DNA from: Rhodobacteraceae bacterium UBA996
GTDB taxonomy: Bacteria > Pseudomonadota > Alphaproteobacteria > Rhodobacterales > Rhodobacteraceae
Assembly: GCA_002291955.1 (NCBI GenBank)
Contig: DBBA01000363.1
Span: 1-9,502 of the forward strand
Length of the DNA: 9,502 nt
Reading direction: 5' to 3'
Shown: positions 1 to 6,256 of the stretch, in pieces
Numbering within the stretch: the first letter of the stretch is position 1
How the letters are laid out: the number at the start of each line of letters is the position of its first letter
The notes under the pieces: generated by a model
Told to the model about the DNA's origin: nothing
What the model saw: the letters and a program-made list of their open reading frames with translations, nothing else
The model's database searches: none
Made by a program: the position numbers and the translations under genes

Positions 1-305
1 AGGTGGAGATGGGCGTCGCCGTCCGCATGGCCTCCATGGACCTCCTTGCCCGCAACCTGCGCGCCCGGCGCGCCGCATGCCCCTGCCCCCGCCCCCGCCG
101 ATGCCCGAAAACCCCGCCCGCATCGAACCGGGGTGGGAGGGCATCCTTGATCCCGGCGAGCGTGTGCTCTGGCAGGGCCGCCCCGACGGCACCCTGCGGG
201 CCGACCTGTCGGACCTGCGGCGCACGGCCTTCGGCGCGGTCTTCGCGCTGGCCGGGCTCGCGTGGACCGTGGCCGTCCTGCGCCAGGGGGTCCCCAACGG
301 CCTGA
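1..305 (+). CDS. pyrB: Aspartate carbamoyltransferase catalytic subunit, C-terminal end (partial)
   Basis: Only the last part of the gene is in the window; the first complete codon is at 3. The residues QVEMGVAVRMASMDLLARNL match the C-terminal helix of bacterial aspartate carbamoyltransferase, which condenses carbamoyl phosphate with aspartate in cytoplasmic pyrimidine synthesis. The frame should stop soon after about position 80, but the first in-frame stop is TGA at 303-305, about 75 codons into the next gene. That extra tail is rich in Cys, Pro and Arg and looks like a shadow translation. Either the protein carries an unusual tail, or an indel lies in the C-rich tract at about 77-105; a shift of frame there could give a stop at 148-150. 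The identity is supported by the dihydroorotase homologue just downstream, a common pairing. The identity is fairly sure; the 3' end is not. Confidence 0.7.
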   Translation, partial: VEMGVAVRMASMDLLARNLRARRAACPCPRPRRCPKTPPASNRGGRASLIPASVCSGRAAPTAPCGPTCRTCGARPSARSSRWPGSRGPWPSCARGSPTA

Positions 306-661
306 TGGCGCTGGTCATGCCGCTGGCAGGGCTGGCCTTCGCCGCGCTGGGCGTGAACCTTGCCACCGGGGGCATCCCCTTCGGCGTCTGGCGCCGCCGC
401 GCCACCACTTACACGCTGACCGACCGCCGCGCGATCGTCGCGACCGCATGGCTCGGGCGGCGGTCCTTGCGCAGCTACCCCCTTGGTCCCGACAGCCACG
501 CCACGCTCGATGACGGCCCGCCCCCCGCGATCCGCTTCGCCACCGGATATGCGCAGACCGAGGATGGCAGCATCCGCACCCGGCACGGCTTCACCCATCT
601 GGGCGACGACGCGCGGCAGGTGTACGACCTGATCCGCCGTATCCAGCGGGGGCAAGCGTGA
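101..661 (+). CDS. Conserved membrane protein with bacterial PH-like domain
   Basis: This encodes 186 residues from the ATG at 101. An in-frame ATG at 77 would add a proline run (MPLPPPPP), and neither start has a clear ribosome binding site. The N-terminus carries a GWEGILDPGERVLWQGRPDG segment, of the type seen at the start of small alphaproteobacterial membrane proteins. Two hydrophobic stretches follow (about residues 43-61 and 67-89). The next segment, YTLTDRRAIVAT (about 104-115), resembles the strand motif of bacterial PH-domain (YdbT-like) proteins. It is probably an inner-membrane protein with a cytoplasmic C-terminal domain; no catalytic motif is visible. It overlaps the open pyrB frame upstream, and its TGA (659-661) overlaps the GTG start of the dihydroorotase homologue, so translation is probably coupled. 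Its role in a pyrimidine operon is unknown. The gene is confident, the function is not. Confidence 0.75.
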   Translation: MPENPARIEPGWEGILDPGERVLWQGRPDGTLRADLSDLRRTAFGAVFALAGLAWTVAVLRQGVPNGLMALVMPLAGLAFAALGVNLATGGIPFGVWRRRATTYTLTDRRAIVATAWLGRRSLRSYPLGPDSHATLDDGPPPAIRFATGYAQTEDGSIRTRHGFTHLGDDARQVYDLIRRIQRGQA

Positions 662-1929
662 CCGACACCGTCCACATCCACGGCGCCCGCCTGATCGACC
701 CCGAAGCGGGGACCGACGCGCCCGGATCGCTGACCCTGTCGGGCGGGGTCATCGCCGCGGTCAACGCCCCCGCCCCTCGCAGCGCGCGGGTGATCGACGG
801 CGCGGGCCTGTGCCTGGCTCCCGGGATCGTGGACTGGGGCGTGAAGGTCGGCGAACCCGGGGAACGGCACAAGGAAAGCTTCCGCTCGGCGGGCCTTGCC
901 GCCGCCGCCGGGGGCGTCACCACCCTCGTCACCCGCCCCGACACCCATCCCCCCATCGACACGCCCGAGGCGCTGGAATTTGTTGCCCGCCGCGCGCGCG
1001 AGGCGTCGCTTGTCCGTGTCGTGCCGCAGGCGGCGCTCACACGCGCGCGCGAGGGGCGCGAGATGGTGGAGATGGCCTTCCTGATGGACGCGGGCGCCGC
1101 GGCCTTTACCGATGGCACGCACGTCACCCGCAACACCCGCGTCCTGTCGCGCTGCCTGACCTACGCGCGCAGCCTTGGCGCGCTTGTCGTCACCCACCCC
1201 CAGGACCCCGGCCTGTCGGACGGCGCCGCCGCCACGTCGGGCAAGTTCGCCGCCCTGCGCGGCCTGCCCACGGTCCCCGCCATGGCCGAACGCATGGGCG
1301 TGGACCGCGACCTTGCCCTGGCCGAGATGACGGGCGTCCGGCTCCACTTCGACCAGATCACGACCGCCGCGGCGCTCCCTGCGCTCGCCCGCGCCCGCAA
1401 GGCAGGTCTCGACGTCACCGCCGGCACGTCCATCCACCACCTGACGCTCAACGAGATCGACGTGGGCGACTGGCGCAGCTTCTTCCGCGTCACGCCCCCC
1501 CTCCGGTCCGAGGATGACCGCCGCGCCACCGTGCAGGCCGTGGCCGACGGGCTGATCGACGTGATCGGCAGCTTCCACACCCCCCAGGACGAGGAAGACA
1601 AGCGCCTCCCGTTCGAGGTCGCGGCCCCCGGCGCCGTGGGGCTGGAAACCATCCTGCCCGCGGCCCTGCGCCTGTTCCACGCGGGCGACCTGACCCTGCC
1701 GCAGCTGTTCGCGGCGCTGGCGCTCAACCCCGCGCGCCGCCTGGGCCTGGCCCAGGGCCGCCTTGCCCCCGGCGCGCCTGCCGACCTTGTCCTGTTCGAT
1801 CCGGATGCGCCCTTCGTGCTCGACCGTGCCACACTCCGGTCGAAATCGAAAAATACTCCGTTTGACCTGCAACGGATGCAGGGCAAGGTACGCGCGACCT
1901 TCGTGGGCGGCGCTCCGGTGTTCGGCTGA
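658..1929 (+). CDS. pyrC: Dihydroorotase homologue, probably non-catalytic (PyrC'-type)
   Basis: This 423-residue protein of the class I dihydroorotase family starts at a GTG overlapping the previous stop (GTGA). The overall frame is intact: the APGIVD strand, the GGVTT turn, a C-terminal NPARRLGL segment, and the APADLVLFDP end typical of amidohydrolases. The active site is not. The metal-binding HxH after PGIVD is G61-V-K63, and the following substrate-binding Arg is Gly65. The HxxH-type second histidine is Gln233. The catalytic Asp of the TDHAP motif is Phe306 (SFHTP). Only Asp152, His180 and a few others remain. Known relatives are the PyrC' proteins of pseudomonads, which lack dihydroorotase activity but are needed for assembly or activity of aspartate carbamoyltransferase. 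By inference this is the structural partner of the adjacent PyrB, and a working dihydroorotase should be encoded elsewhere. Databases are likely to call it simply dihydroorotase. Confidence 0.93.
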   Translation: MTDTVHIHGARLIDPEAGTDAPGSLTLSGGVIAAVNAPAPRSARVIDGAGLCLAPGIVDWGVKVGEPGERHKESFRSAGLAAAAGGVTTLVTRPDTHPPIDTPEALEFVARRAREASLVRVVPQAALTRAREGREMVEMAFLMDAGAAAFTDGTHVTRNTRVLSRCLTYARSLGALVVTHPQDPGLSDGAAATSGKFAALRGLPTVPAMAERMGVDRDLALAEMTGVRLHFDQITTAAALPALARARKAGLDVTAGTSIHHLTLNEIDVGDWRSFFRVTPPLRSEDDRRATVQAVADGLIDVIGSFHTPQDEEDKRLPFEVAAPGAVGLETILPAALRLFHAGDLTLPQLFAALALNPARRLGLAQGRLAPGAPADLVLFDPDAPFVLDRATLRSKSKNTPFDLQRMQGKVRATFVGGAPVFG

Positions 1930-1952
1930 CCAGTGACGGGGACAAGACGCAG

Positions 1953-2564
1953 ATGCCGTGGTTCGAGACCGATCTTCTGACCCTCCTGGCCATGGCGGTC
2001 ATGGGCTATGCCCTGGGTTCGATCCCCTTCGGCCTGGTGCTGACGCGCGTCCTCGGCCTGACCGATCCGCGCACCATCGGGTCGGGCAACATCGGCGCCA
2101 CCAACGTGCTGCGCACGGGCAGCAAGGCCGCCGCCGCGGGGACGCTGCTGCTGGACGGGGCCAAGGGTTCGGTCGCCGTGCTGGTTGCACGCTGGCTGAC
2201 CGGGCACGAGGACGCGGCCCAGGTGGCCGGCGTCGCGGCGTTTCTCGGCCACCTCTACCCGGTGTGGCTGGGCTTCCGGGGCGGCAAGGGTGTGGCCACC
2301 TTCTTCGGCGTCATGCTGGCGGTGTCGCTGCCGGTGGGCGCGATGGCCGCGCTGACCTGGGTGCTGGCCGCCGCGGTCACGCGCTATTCCTCCCTGTCGG
2401 CCATCGTCGCCTCGGCGCTGTCGCCTGCCTATGCGCTGATCTTCGGCTATCCGCAGGGGCTGCTGATCACCACGGTCCTGTGCACCTTCATCTACTTCCG
2501 CCACGGCGCGAACGTGAAACGGCTCAAGGACGGAACGGAACCGAAGATCGGGCAGAAGGCCTGA
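1953..2564 (+). CDS. plsY: Acyl-phosphate:glycerol-3-phosphate acyltransferase PlsY
   Basis: This 203-residue inner-membrane enzyme transfers an acyl group from acyl phosphate to glycerol 3-phosphate, giving lysophosphatidate, the first step of phospholipid synthesis. All family motifs are present in order: GSIPFG (about 22-27), SGNIGATNVLRTGSK (44-58), GHLYPVWLGFRGGKGVAT (99-116), and the C-terminal RHGANVKRLKDGTEPKIG (183-200). Hydrophobic segments lie around 8-30, 62-82, 92-107, 115-141 and 147-181, and the length fits the family. The start at 1953 follows a GACGGGGAC stretch 10-15 nt upstream that can serve as ribosome binding site. It lies 23 nt after the dihydroorotase homologue on the same strand and is probably co-transcribed. 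The pairing with pyr genes is a recurring gene order, with no known direct functional link. Confidence 0.97.
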   Translation: MPWFETDLLTLLAMAVMGYALGSIPFGLVLTRVLGLTDPRTIGSGNIGATNVLRTGSKAAAAGTLLLDGAKGSVAVLVARWLTGHEDAAQVAGVAAFLGHLYPVWLGFRGGKGVATFFGVMLAVSLPVGAMAALTWVLAAAVTRYSSLSAIVASALSPAYALIFGYPQGLLITTVLCTFIYFRHGANVKRLKDGTEPKIGQKA

Positions 2565-2586
2565 CAGCCAGCGACAGGGGACGGTC

Positions 2587-3042
2587 ATGGGATTTGCAGA
2601 AGCGATCAGCAGCGGGTTGCGCAACTACGTCACGTTTTCGGGCCGCGCGGCACGGTCGGAATACTGGTGGTTCTTCCTGTTCGCCATCCTGTGCAGCATC
2701 GCGGGCGAGATCCTCGATGCCGCCACCGGCGGGGCCGGGCTCATCAACCTTGCCGTCGCGCTGGGCTTGTTCCTGCCCTCGATCGCGCTCGCGGTGCGAC
2801 GCCTGCACGACAAGGACCGGTCGGGCTGGTGGTATCTCATCATCTTCATCCCGCTGATCGGCGGGCTGATCCTGCTCTACTGGTTCGTCACCCGCGGCAC
2901 GACCGGCCCCAACCGCTTCGGTCCCGATCCGCTGGGCGGGTCCGGCGGCGGGTCCGGGGGCGGCTGGTCCGCCGACACCCCCCGCGCCGACACCGGGCGC
3001 TACGCCGCCAGCTCCGTCCCCCAGGTGGGCCGCAAGCCCTGA
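2587..3042 (+). CDS. DUF805 family membrane protein
   Basis: This 151-residue protein has the hallmark motifs of DUF805 (YhaH/YhaI-like): SGRAARSEYWWF (18-29), RRLHDKDRSGWW (71-82) and the GPNRFGPDP end (107-115). Three hydrophobic segments lie at about 26-44, 53-70 and 81-100. The family is found in many bacterial inner membranes and has no established function. The ATG at 2587 has a good ribosome binding site (AGGGGA at 2576-2581, 5 nt spacer) and lies 22 nt after plsY, so it probably belongs to the same transcript. After the domain comes a flexible Gly/Ser stretch, GGSGGGSGGG (117-126), and a polar tail to the end, which I infer is disordered. The assignment to the family is firm. Confidence 0.93.
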   Translation: MGFAEAISSGLRNYVTFSGRAARSEYWWFFLFAILCSIAGEILDAATGGAGLINLAVALGLFLPSIALAVRRLHDKDRSGWWYLIIFIPLIGGLILLYWFVTRGTTGPNRFGPDPLGGSGGGSGGGWSADTPRADTGRYAASSVPQVGRKP

Positions 3043-3113
3043 CCCGCGACGCGGACCGGAGGGCGGACCCGGCGTTCCTGGCCGCGCTCGACCGGCTGCC
3101 TGTCGGCGCCTTC

Positions 3114-3335
3114 ATGGCGCGCGTGGACGGAATCCGCTGGCGCGCGGCCCGCACGATCCACGCCGGCGGGCGCTCGGAGAAGCTGGAAGCCACCGCGCTG
3201 ACCGGACCGGGCTACGTCAGCGCCAACATCTACCGCCTGTCCGACGGCACCGCGCGGCTCCACCCCTGCGAGATGCCCGCGGGCGACGTCGTGGCCTTTG
3301 TCCTTGCGGCGGTCCCCGAAGACCCGGATCAGTAG
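3114..3335 (+). CDS. Small conserved protein of unknown function
   Basis: From the ATG at 3114 this gives 73 residues. I do not recognise a named domain. The sequence is nevertheless protein-like: MARVDGIRWRAARTIHAGGR, then a GPGYVSANIYRL stretch, then LHPCEMPAGDVVAFVLAAVP, consistent with a small soluble alpha/beta protein. The coding pattern extends upstream of the ATG: the in-frame codons from about 3069 read PAFLAALDRLPVGAF, which looks like a genuine amphipathic helix. The true start may therefore be a CTG, either at 3039-3041, overlapping the DUF805 stop as CTGA, or at 3078, 14 nt after a GGAGGG at 3058-3063. There is no ATG, GTG or TTG in frame between 3040 and 3114. The TAG stop (3333-3335) overlaps the stop of the convergent gshA. 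The gene is likely real; the start is unsure. Confidence 0.6.
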   Translation: MARVDGIRWRAARTIHAGGRSEKLEATALTGPGYVSANIYRLSDGTARLHPCEMPAGDVVAFVLAAVPEDPDQ

Positions 3336-4699
3336 CTGTAGGCGCCGTAGACGCGGTTCAGGTCGCCGCCCCAGTCGCCGTGGTAGTGCGCCAGCATCTC
3401 GTCGGCCAGCGTCTGGCCGGTCTCGACCTCGTCCCGCAGCGCCGACAGGAAATGCGTCTCGTCGGGGATCATCCCGCCCGCGCCCGGCCGCGCGCGCGCC
3501 TTCAGCCCGGCTTCGGCGATGGCCAGCACCTCGCGCGCCAGATCGCGCATCCGCACCCCATGCGTCTCGGCCGCCAGCCCGTCGACCGATGCCGCCACCC
3601 GCAGCGCCTGCCGCGTTTCCAGGTCCCAGCCGCGGGCCAATTCCCAGGCCGCATCCTGCGCGCCCGCATCATAGATCAGCCCGACCCACAGCGCAGGCAG
3701 GGCGCACAGCCGCCGCCAGGGCCCGCCATCGGCGCCCCGCATCTCGATGAACTTCTTCAGCCGGGCTTCCGGGAAGATCGTCGTCAGGTGATCGGCGAAA
3801 TCCGACAGCGTCGGCACCTCGCCCGGCAGCGCGGGCAGGCGGCCCGCCAGGAAATCGCGGAATGACTGACCGCGCGCATCCACATAGCCCCCGTCGCGGT
3901 AGACAAAGTACATCGGCACATCCAGCGCATAGTCCACGTAAGCCTCGAACCCGAACCCGTCCTCGAACACGAAGGGCAGGGTGCCGGTGCGGCTGGGGTC
4001 CAGATCGCGCCAGATCCGGCTGCGCCAGGACCTGTGCCCGTTCGGCCGCCCCTCGAAGAACGGCGAACTGGCGAACAGGGCGGTGGCGACGGGCTGCAAG
4101 GCCAGCGCCACGCGCAGCTTCTGCACCATGTCGGCTTCCGACCCGAAATCCAGGTTCACCTGCACGGTGCAGGTCCGGTACATCATCTGCAAGCCGTGCG
4201 TGCCGACCCGCGGCATGTAGTCGGTCATCAGCCGGTAGCGCCCCTTGGGCATCATCGGCATCTGGTCATGGGTCCAGACCGGCGCCGCGCCCATGCCCAG
4301 GAACCCGACACCCAGGGCCTCGGCCACCGACCGCACCTCGCGCAGGTGTTCGTTCACCTCGTCGCAGGTCTGGTGGATCGTCTCCAGCGGCGCGCCCGAC
4401 AGTTCCAGCTGCCCGCCGGGTTCCAGACTGACATTCGCGCCGTCCTTCGTCAGCCCGATGACCGCGTCGCCCTCGAACACCCGGGTCCAGCCATAGCGGT
4501 CGGCGATCCCGTCCAGCACCGCACGCACCGACCGCGGCCCGTCATAGGGCAGGGGGGCCAGCGTGTCGGTCAGATAGCCGAACTTCTCGTGCTCGGTCCC
4601 GATGCGCCAGTCGGCCTTCGGCTTGCACCCCGCGGCAAGGTACTCCGCCAGTTGCGACACATGCTCGATCGGCCCGCCGCCGGTCTGAGGGATGGACAT
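3329..4699 (-). CDS. gshA: Glutamate-cysteine ligase (plant/alphaproteobacterial type)
   Basis: This 456-residue cytoplasmic enzyme performs the ATP-dependent joining of L-glutamate to L-cysteine, the first and usually rate-limiting step of glutathione synthesis. It belongs to the group shared by plants and alphaproteobacteria, not the E. coli type. Visible signatures are RIGTEHEKFGY (32-42, with the acidic metal/ATP-site residues), SLEPGGQLELSGAP (91-104), TCTVQVNLDFGSE (176-188) and FIEMRGADGGPW (317-328). The length is typical. The ATG at 4699 is supported by a GGAG (4707-4710) 7 nt upstream. It is read on the minus strand, 89 nt after the preceding gene, with a promoter-like TTGACA and a perfect palindrome in the gap, so it may have its own control. 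Its stop (3329-3331) overlaps the convergent small ORF, leaving no room for a terminator between them. Confidence 0.97.
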   Translation of the reverse strand: MSIPQTGGGPIEHVSQLAEYLAAGCKPKADWRIGTEHEKFGYLTDTLAPLPYDGPRSVRAVLDGIADRYGWTRVFEGDAVIGLTKDGANVSLEPGGQLELSGAPLETIHQTCDEVNEHLREVRSVAEALGVGFLGMGAAPVWTHDQMPMMPKGRYRLMTDYMPRVGTHGLQMMYRTCTVQVNLDFGSEADMVQKLRVALALQPVATALFASSPFFEGRPNGHRSWRSRIWRDLDPSRTGTLPFVFEDGFGFEAYVDYALDVPMYFVYRDGGYVDARGQSFRDFLAGRLPALPGEVPTLSDFADHLTTIFPEARLKKFIEMRGADGGPWRRLCALPALWVGLIYDAGAQDAAWELARGWDLETRQALRVAASVDGLAAETHGVRMRDLAREVLAIAEAGLKARARPGAGGMIPDETHFLSALRDEVETGQTLADEMLAHYHGDWGGDLNRVYGAYSY

Positions 4700-4718
4700 G
4701 GGGGCGCTCCGTCGGGGC

Positions 4719-4761
4719 CGTCAGGGACCCCTGACGTGGCGCGCTTTGGCAGGGCTGTCAA
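4719..4761 (-). promoter_or_regulatory. Candidate gshA promoter with overlapping 18-bp palindromic operator
   Basis: On the minus strand, a perfect consensus TTGACA (4756-4761 in plus coordinates) lies about 57 nt upstream of the gshA start. Seventeen nt further is CACGTC, a poor -10. Overlapping that position and the expected transcription start is a perfect inverted repeat, CGTCAGGG-AC-CCCTGACG on the plus strand (4719-4736), which ends 20 nt before the ATG. This arrangement suits a repressor or activator site. No T-run follows the palindrome, which argues against its being a terminator of the upstream gene. The sequence is certain; the function is inferred. Confidence 0.4.
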
Positions 4762-4788
4762 TCGGCCCCGGCCCGCGGGACCTGCCCG

Positions 4789-5304
4789 TCAGCGCAGGGC
4801 GCGCTGTGCGGATTTCCAGATGGTGACCCGCGCGCCCGGGCGGCGCTTCAGTTCCGTCAGCATCCGCTCCGTGTGCAGGCCCGGCAGCGACGCGAACACG
4901 TCGTACAGCGCCTCGCCGCCCGCGGCATCGGTCGGCACCACCAGCGGCGGCTGGCCGGCCTGCGTCAGCAGCCAGCGCGCGCCATGCTCGCCCGATGGTT
5001 CCAGTTCCACCCGTTCCAGAAGCTCCAGCGCGATGGTGCCCCCGTCGCGCGGGCCGAAATAGGTCACCTGCCCCTCGTCCACCTGCACCAGCCCTGCGCC
5101 ACCCTCGCCGACCCGGAAGCGCGCGCGCTGCACGCCCAGGAACAGCATGATGCAGCCCAGGACAAGCACCGACGCCCCGACGGTCGAGGTCAGCCCATGC
5201 GTGCCCATCGCCACCCAGAACCCGCCCAGACACAGCGCGGCCCCGATCAGGGCCTCGCGCCAGCGGCGCAGTTCCTGCGCAGCCTCGGGGCGGATGAAGG
5301 ACAT
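4789..5304 (-). CDS. Conserved small membrane protein, unknown function
   Basis: This gives 171 residues from the ATG at 5304 (MSFIRPEAAQELRRWREALI). An in-frame ATG at 5328 would add eight residues. I prefer 5304 because MSF/LRPEA is how I recall relatives beginning, and because the promoter-like site upstream would leave almost no leader for the longer form. Two hydrophobic segments (about 19-34 and 41-60) are followed by VQRARFR and a soluble C-terminal domain. That domain contains VQVDEGQVTYFGPRDGG, WLLTQAGQPPLVVP and a final helix, LPGLHTERMLTEL. It is probably anchored in the inner membrane with a cytoplasmic domain. It appears to be a family common in Rhodobacteraceae with no assigned function. 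It lies upstream of gshA on the same strand; whether it shares the gshA transcript is unclear given the promoter-like gap. Confidence 0.8.
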   Translation of the reverse strand: MSFIRPEAAQELRRWREALIGAALCLGGFWVAMGTHGLTSTVGASVLVLGCIMLFLGVQRARFRVGEGGAGLVQVDEGQVTYFGPRDGGTIALELLERVELEPSGEHGARWLLTQAGQPPLVVPTDAAGGEALYDVFASLPGLHTERMLTELKRRPGARVTIWKSAQRALR

Positions 5305-5341
5305 GCTCGGCGCGGCTTTCGCGATCATGGCGGATACACCG

Positions 5342-5370
5342 ATCTAACCCGAAGCGATCCTGCCGGGCAA
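5342..5370 (-). promoter_or_regulatory. Candidate sigma70-type promoter for the gene at 4789-5304
   Basis: On the minus strand TTGCCC (5365-5370) and TTAGAT (5342-5347) are separated by exactly 17 nt. The -35 matches the TTGACA consensus at 4 of 6 positions; the -10 is weak (3 of 6), as is common in this group. The expected start of transcription, near 5335, would give a leader of about 31 nt to the ATG at 5304. Promoter function is inferred from spacing and sequence only. Confidence 0.3.
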
Positions 5371-5393
5371 TCGCGGCCGGAATCAGGCAGGGA

Positions 5394-5414
5394 CATGGCC
5401 TGCCCGCGGCCATG
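5394..5414 (-). terminator. Hairpin just after the broken gene (possible weak terminator)
   Basis: CATGGCC and GGCCATG form a perfect 7-bp stem with a 7-nt loop, one base beyond the stop at 5416-5418 of the upstream minus-strand gene. A competing stem, GGCAGG/CCTGCC, overlaps it. There is no T-run after the stem, so it is not a textbook intrinsic terminator; it could still pause transcription or protect the 3' end. Low confidence. Confidence 0.25.
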
Positions 5415-5415
5415 C

Positions 5416-6256
5416 TCAGCGCCCGATGTCCACCCTCGCATAGGGGGCCGCGCGCTGCGCAAACCGGTCCGCGCTGAAATCGCGCAGAAGCCGGGCGGGA
5501 CCGGGACCCGCCGCCGTAACGGCCATGCGCCACAGCGCCCCGTCCCGCGCAAGGACGACATTGGTCCCATCCACGTCCGCCCATTCGGCGCCGGGAAGGT
5601 CCTGATCGCCGTCCGGTCCGGTCAGGCGGTGCGTCTCGAAGTAACTCTCGCCATGCGGGTCGGCCTGCATCGATGCGTGAAACGTCTTGTGCAGGGCCCA
5701 GCCCGGACAGACGGCGCGCGAAAAGCCCGCCTCCAGCACGCCGTCCGACGCGGTCCGCGCCCCCGGTTGCCAGCCGTCGCGGACCAGCCGCGGCAGATAG
5801 GTCACCGGGTCCTCGCCCATCGCCGGGGACACGCCCCGCGGCGGGGTGTCGACCCGGGTCAGGCCCGCCCCCCCGGACGCGGTGGACCGCGCCGGTGCCG
5901 GTCCCGTTCAGCCAGTAGCGCCGGTCGTCCAGGAACAGGCCCCCGCCGTTCCAGCCATGGCCCCAAGGGTACAGGTGCAGCGCGGTCAGCCAGGGCGCGC
6001 GGCTGACCGCGGTCCAGGACCCCGCGCCGGGCCGCTGCCAGCGCCCGTCCATCGCCAGGCAGATCAGGTGGCGGCCATCGGGCGACAGGTCGGCGCGCCG
6101 CTCGTACAGGCGCCCCTTCAGCCACTGGCCGACCTCGAACCGGTCATTGCGCAGGTCCCAGGACCAGACCGACACCTGTTTCGACGGCCCGCGCCGGAAC
6201 ACCACGCCGACCGGCGCCCGGCGGGCCAGGATCGCGAACAGGCGCGGCGCGGTCAT
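5416..6256 (-). pseudogene. Conserved protein of unknown function, frameshifted at a G7 run
   Basis: The start MTAPRLFAILARRAPVGVVF, with GPSKQVSVWSWDLR (23-36), GQWLKGRLYERRADLSPDG (43-61) and SWTAVSRAPWLTAL (80-93), matches a widespread bacterial family whose function is not known to me. The frame is good up to about residue 129. At a run of seven G on the minus strand (5868-5874) it then leaves the family. Removing one G restores a natural continuation, AGLTRVDTPPRGVSPAMGED, which runs to a stop at 5416-5418 and gives a protein of about 279 residues. Read as written, the upstream frame stays open by chance to 4721, giving a meaningless 511-residue product. The ATG overlaps the stop of the preceding acetyltransferase gene (ATGA). 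This could be a real inactivating mutation, a homopolymer sequencing error, or a slippage site; the intact flanking codons favour error or a very recent mutation. Confidence 0.8.

Noticed and set aside
475..1872. Long minus-strand frame (465 codons) opposite the dihydroorotase homologue
   Set aside because: It is the antisense shadow of a clearly conserved gene in very G+C-rich DNA; its composition (Gly, Arg, Ala, Gln) is not protein-like and it matches no family I know.
1161..2624. Long minus-strand frame (487 codons) opposite the dihydroorotase homologue and plsY
   Set aside because: It spans two real plus-strand genes and their gap, with no motif; it is open only because stop codons are rare at this G+C content.
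4034..5062. 342-codon plus-strand frame opposite gshA
   Set aside because: Antisense shadow of gshA and the following gene; no motif or ribosome binding site.
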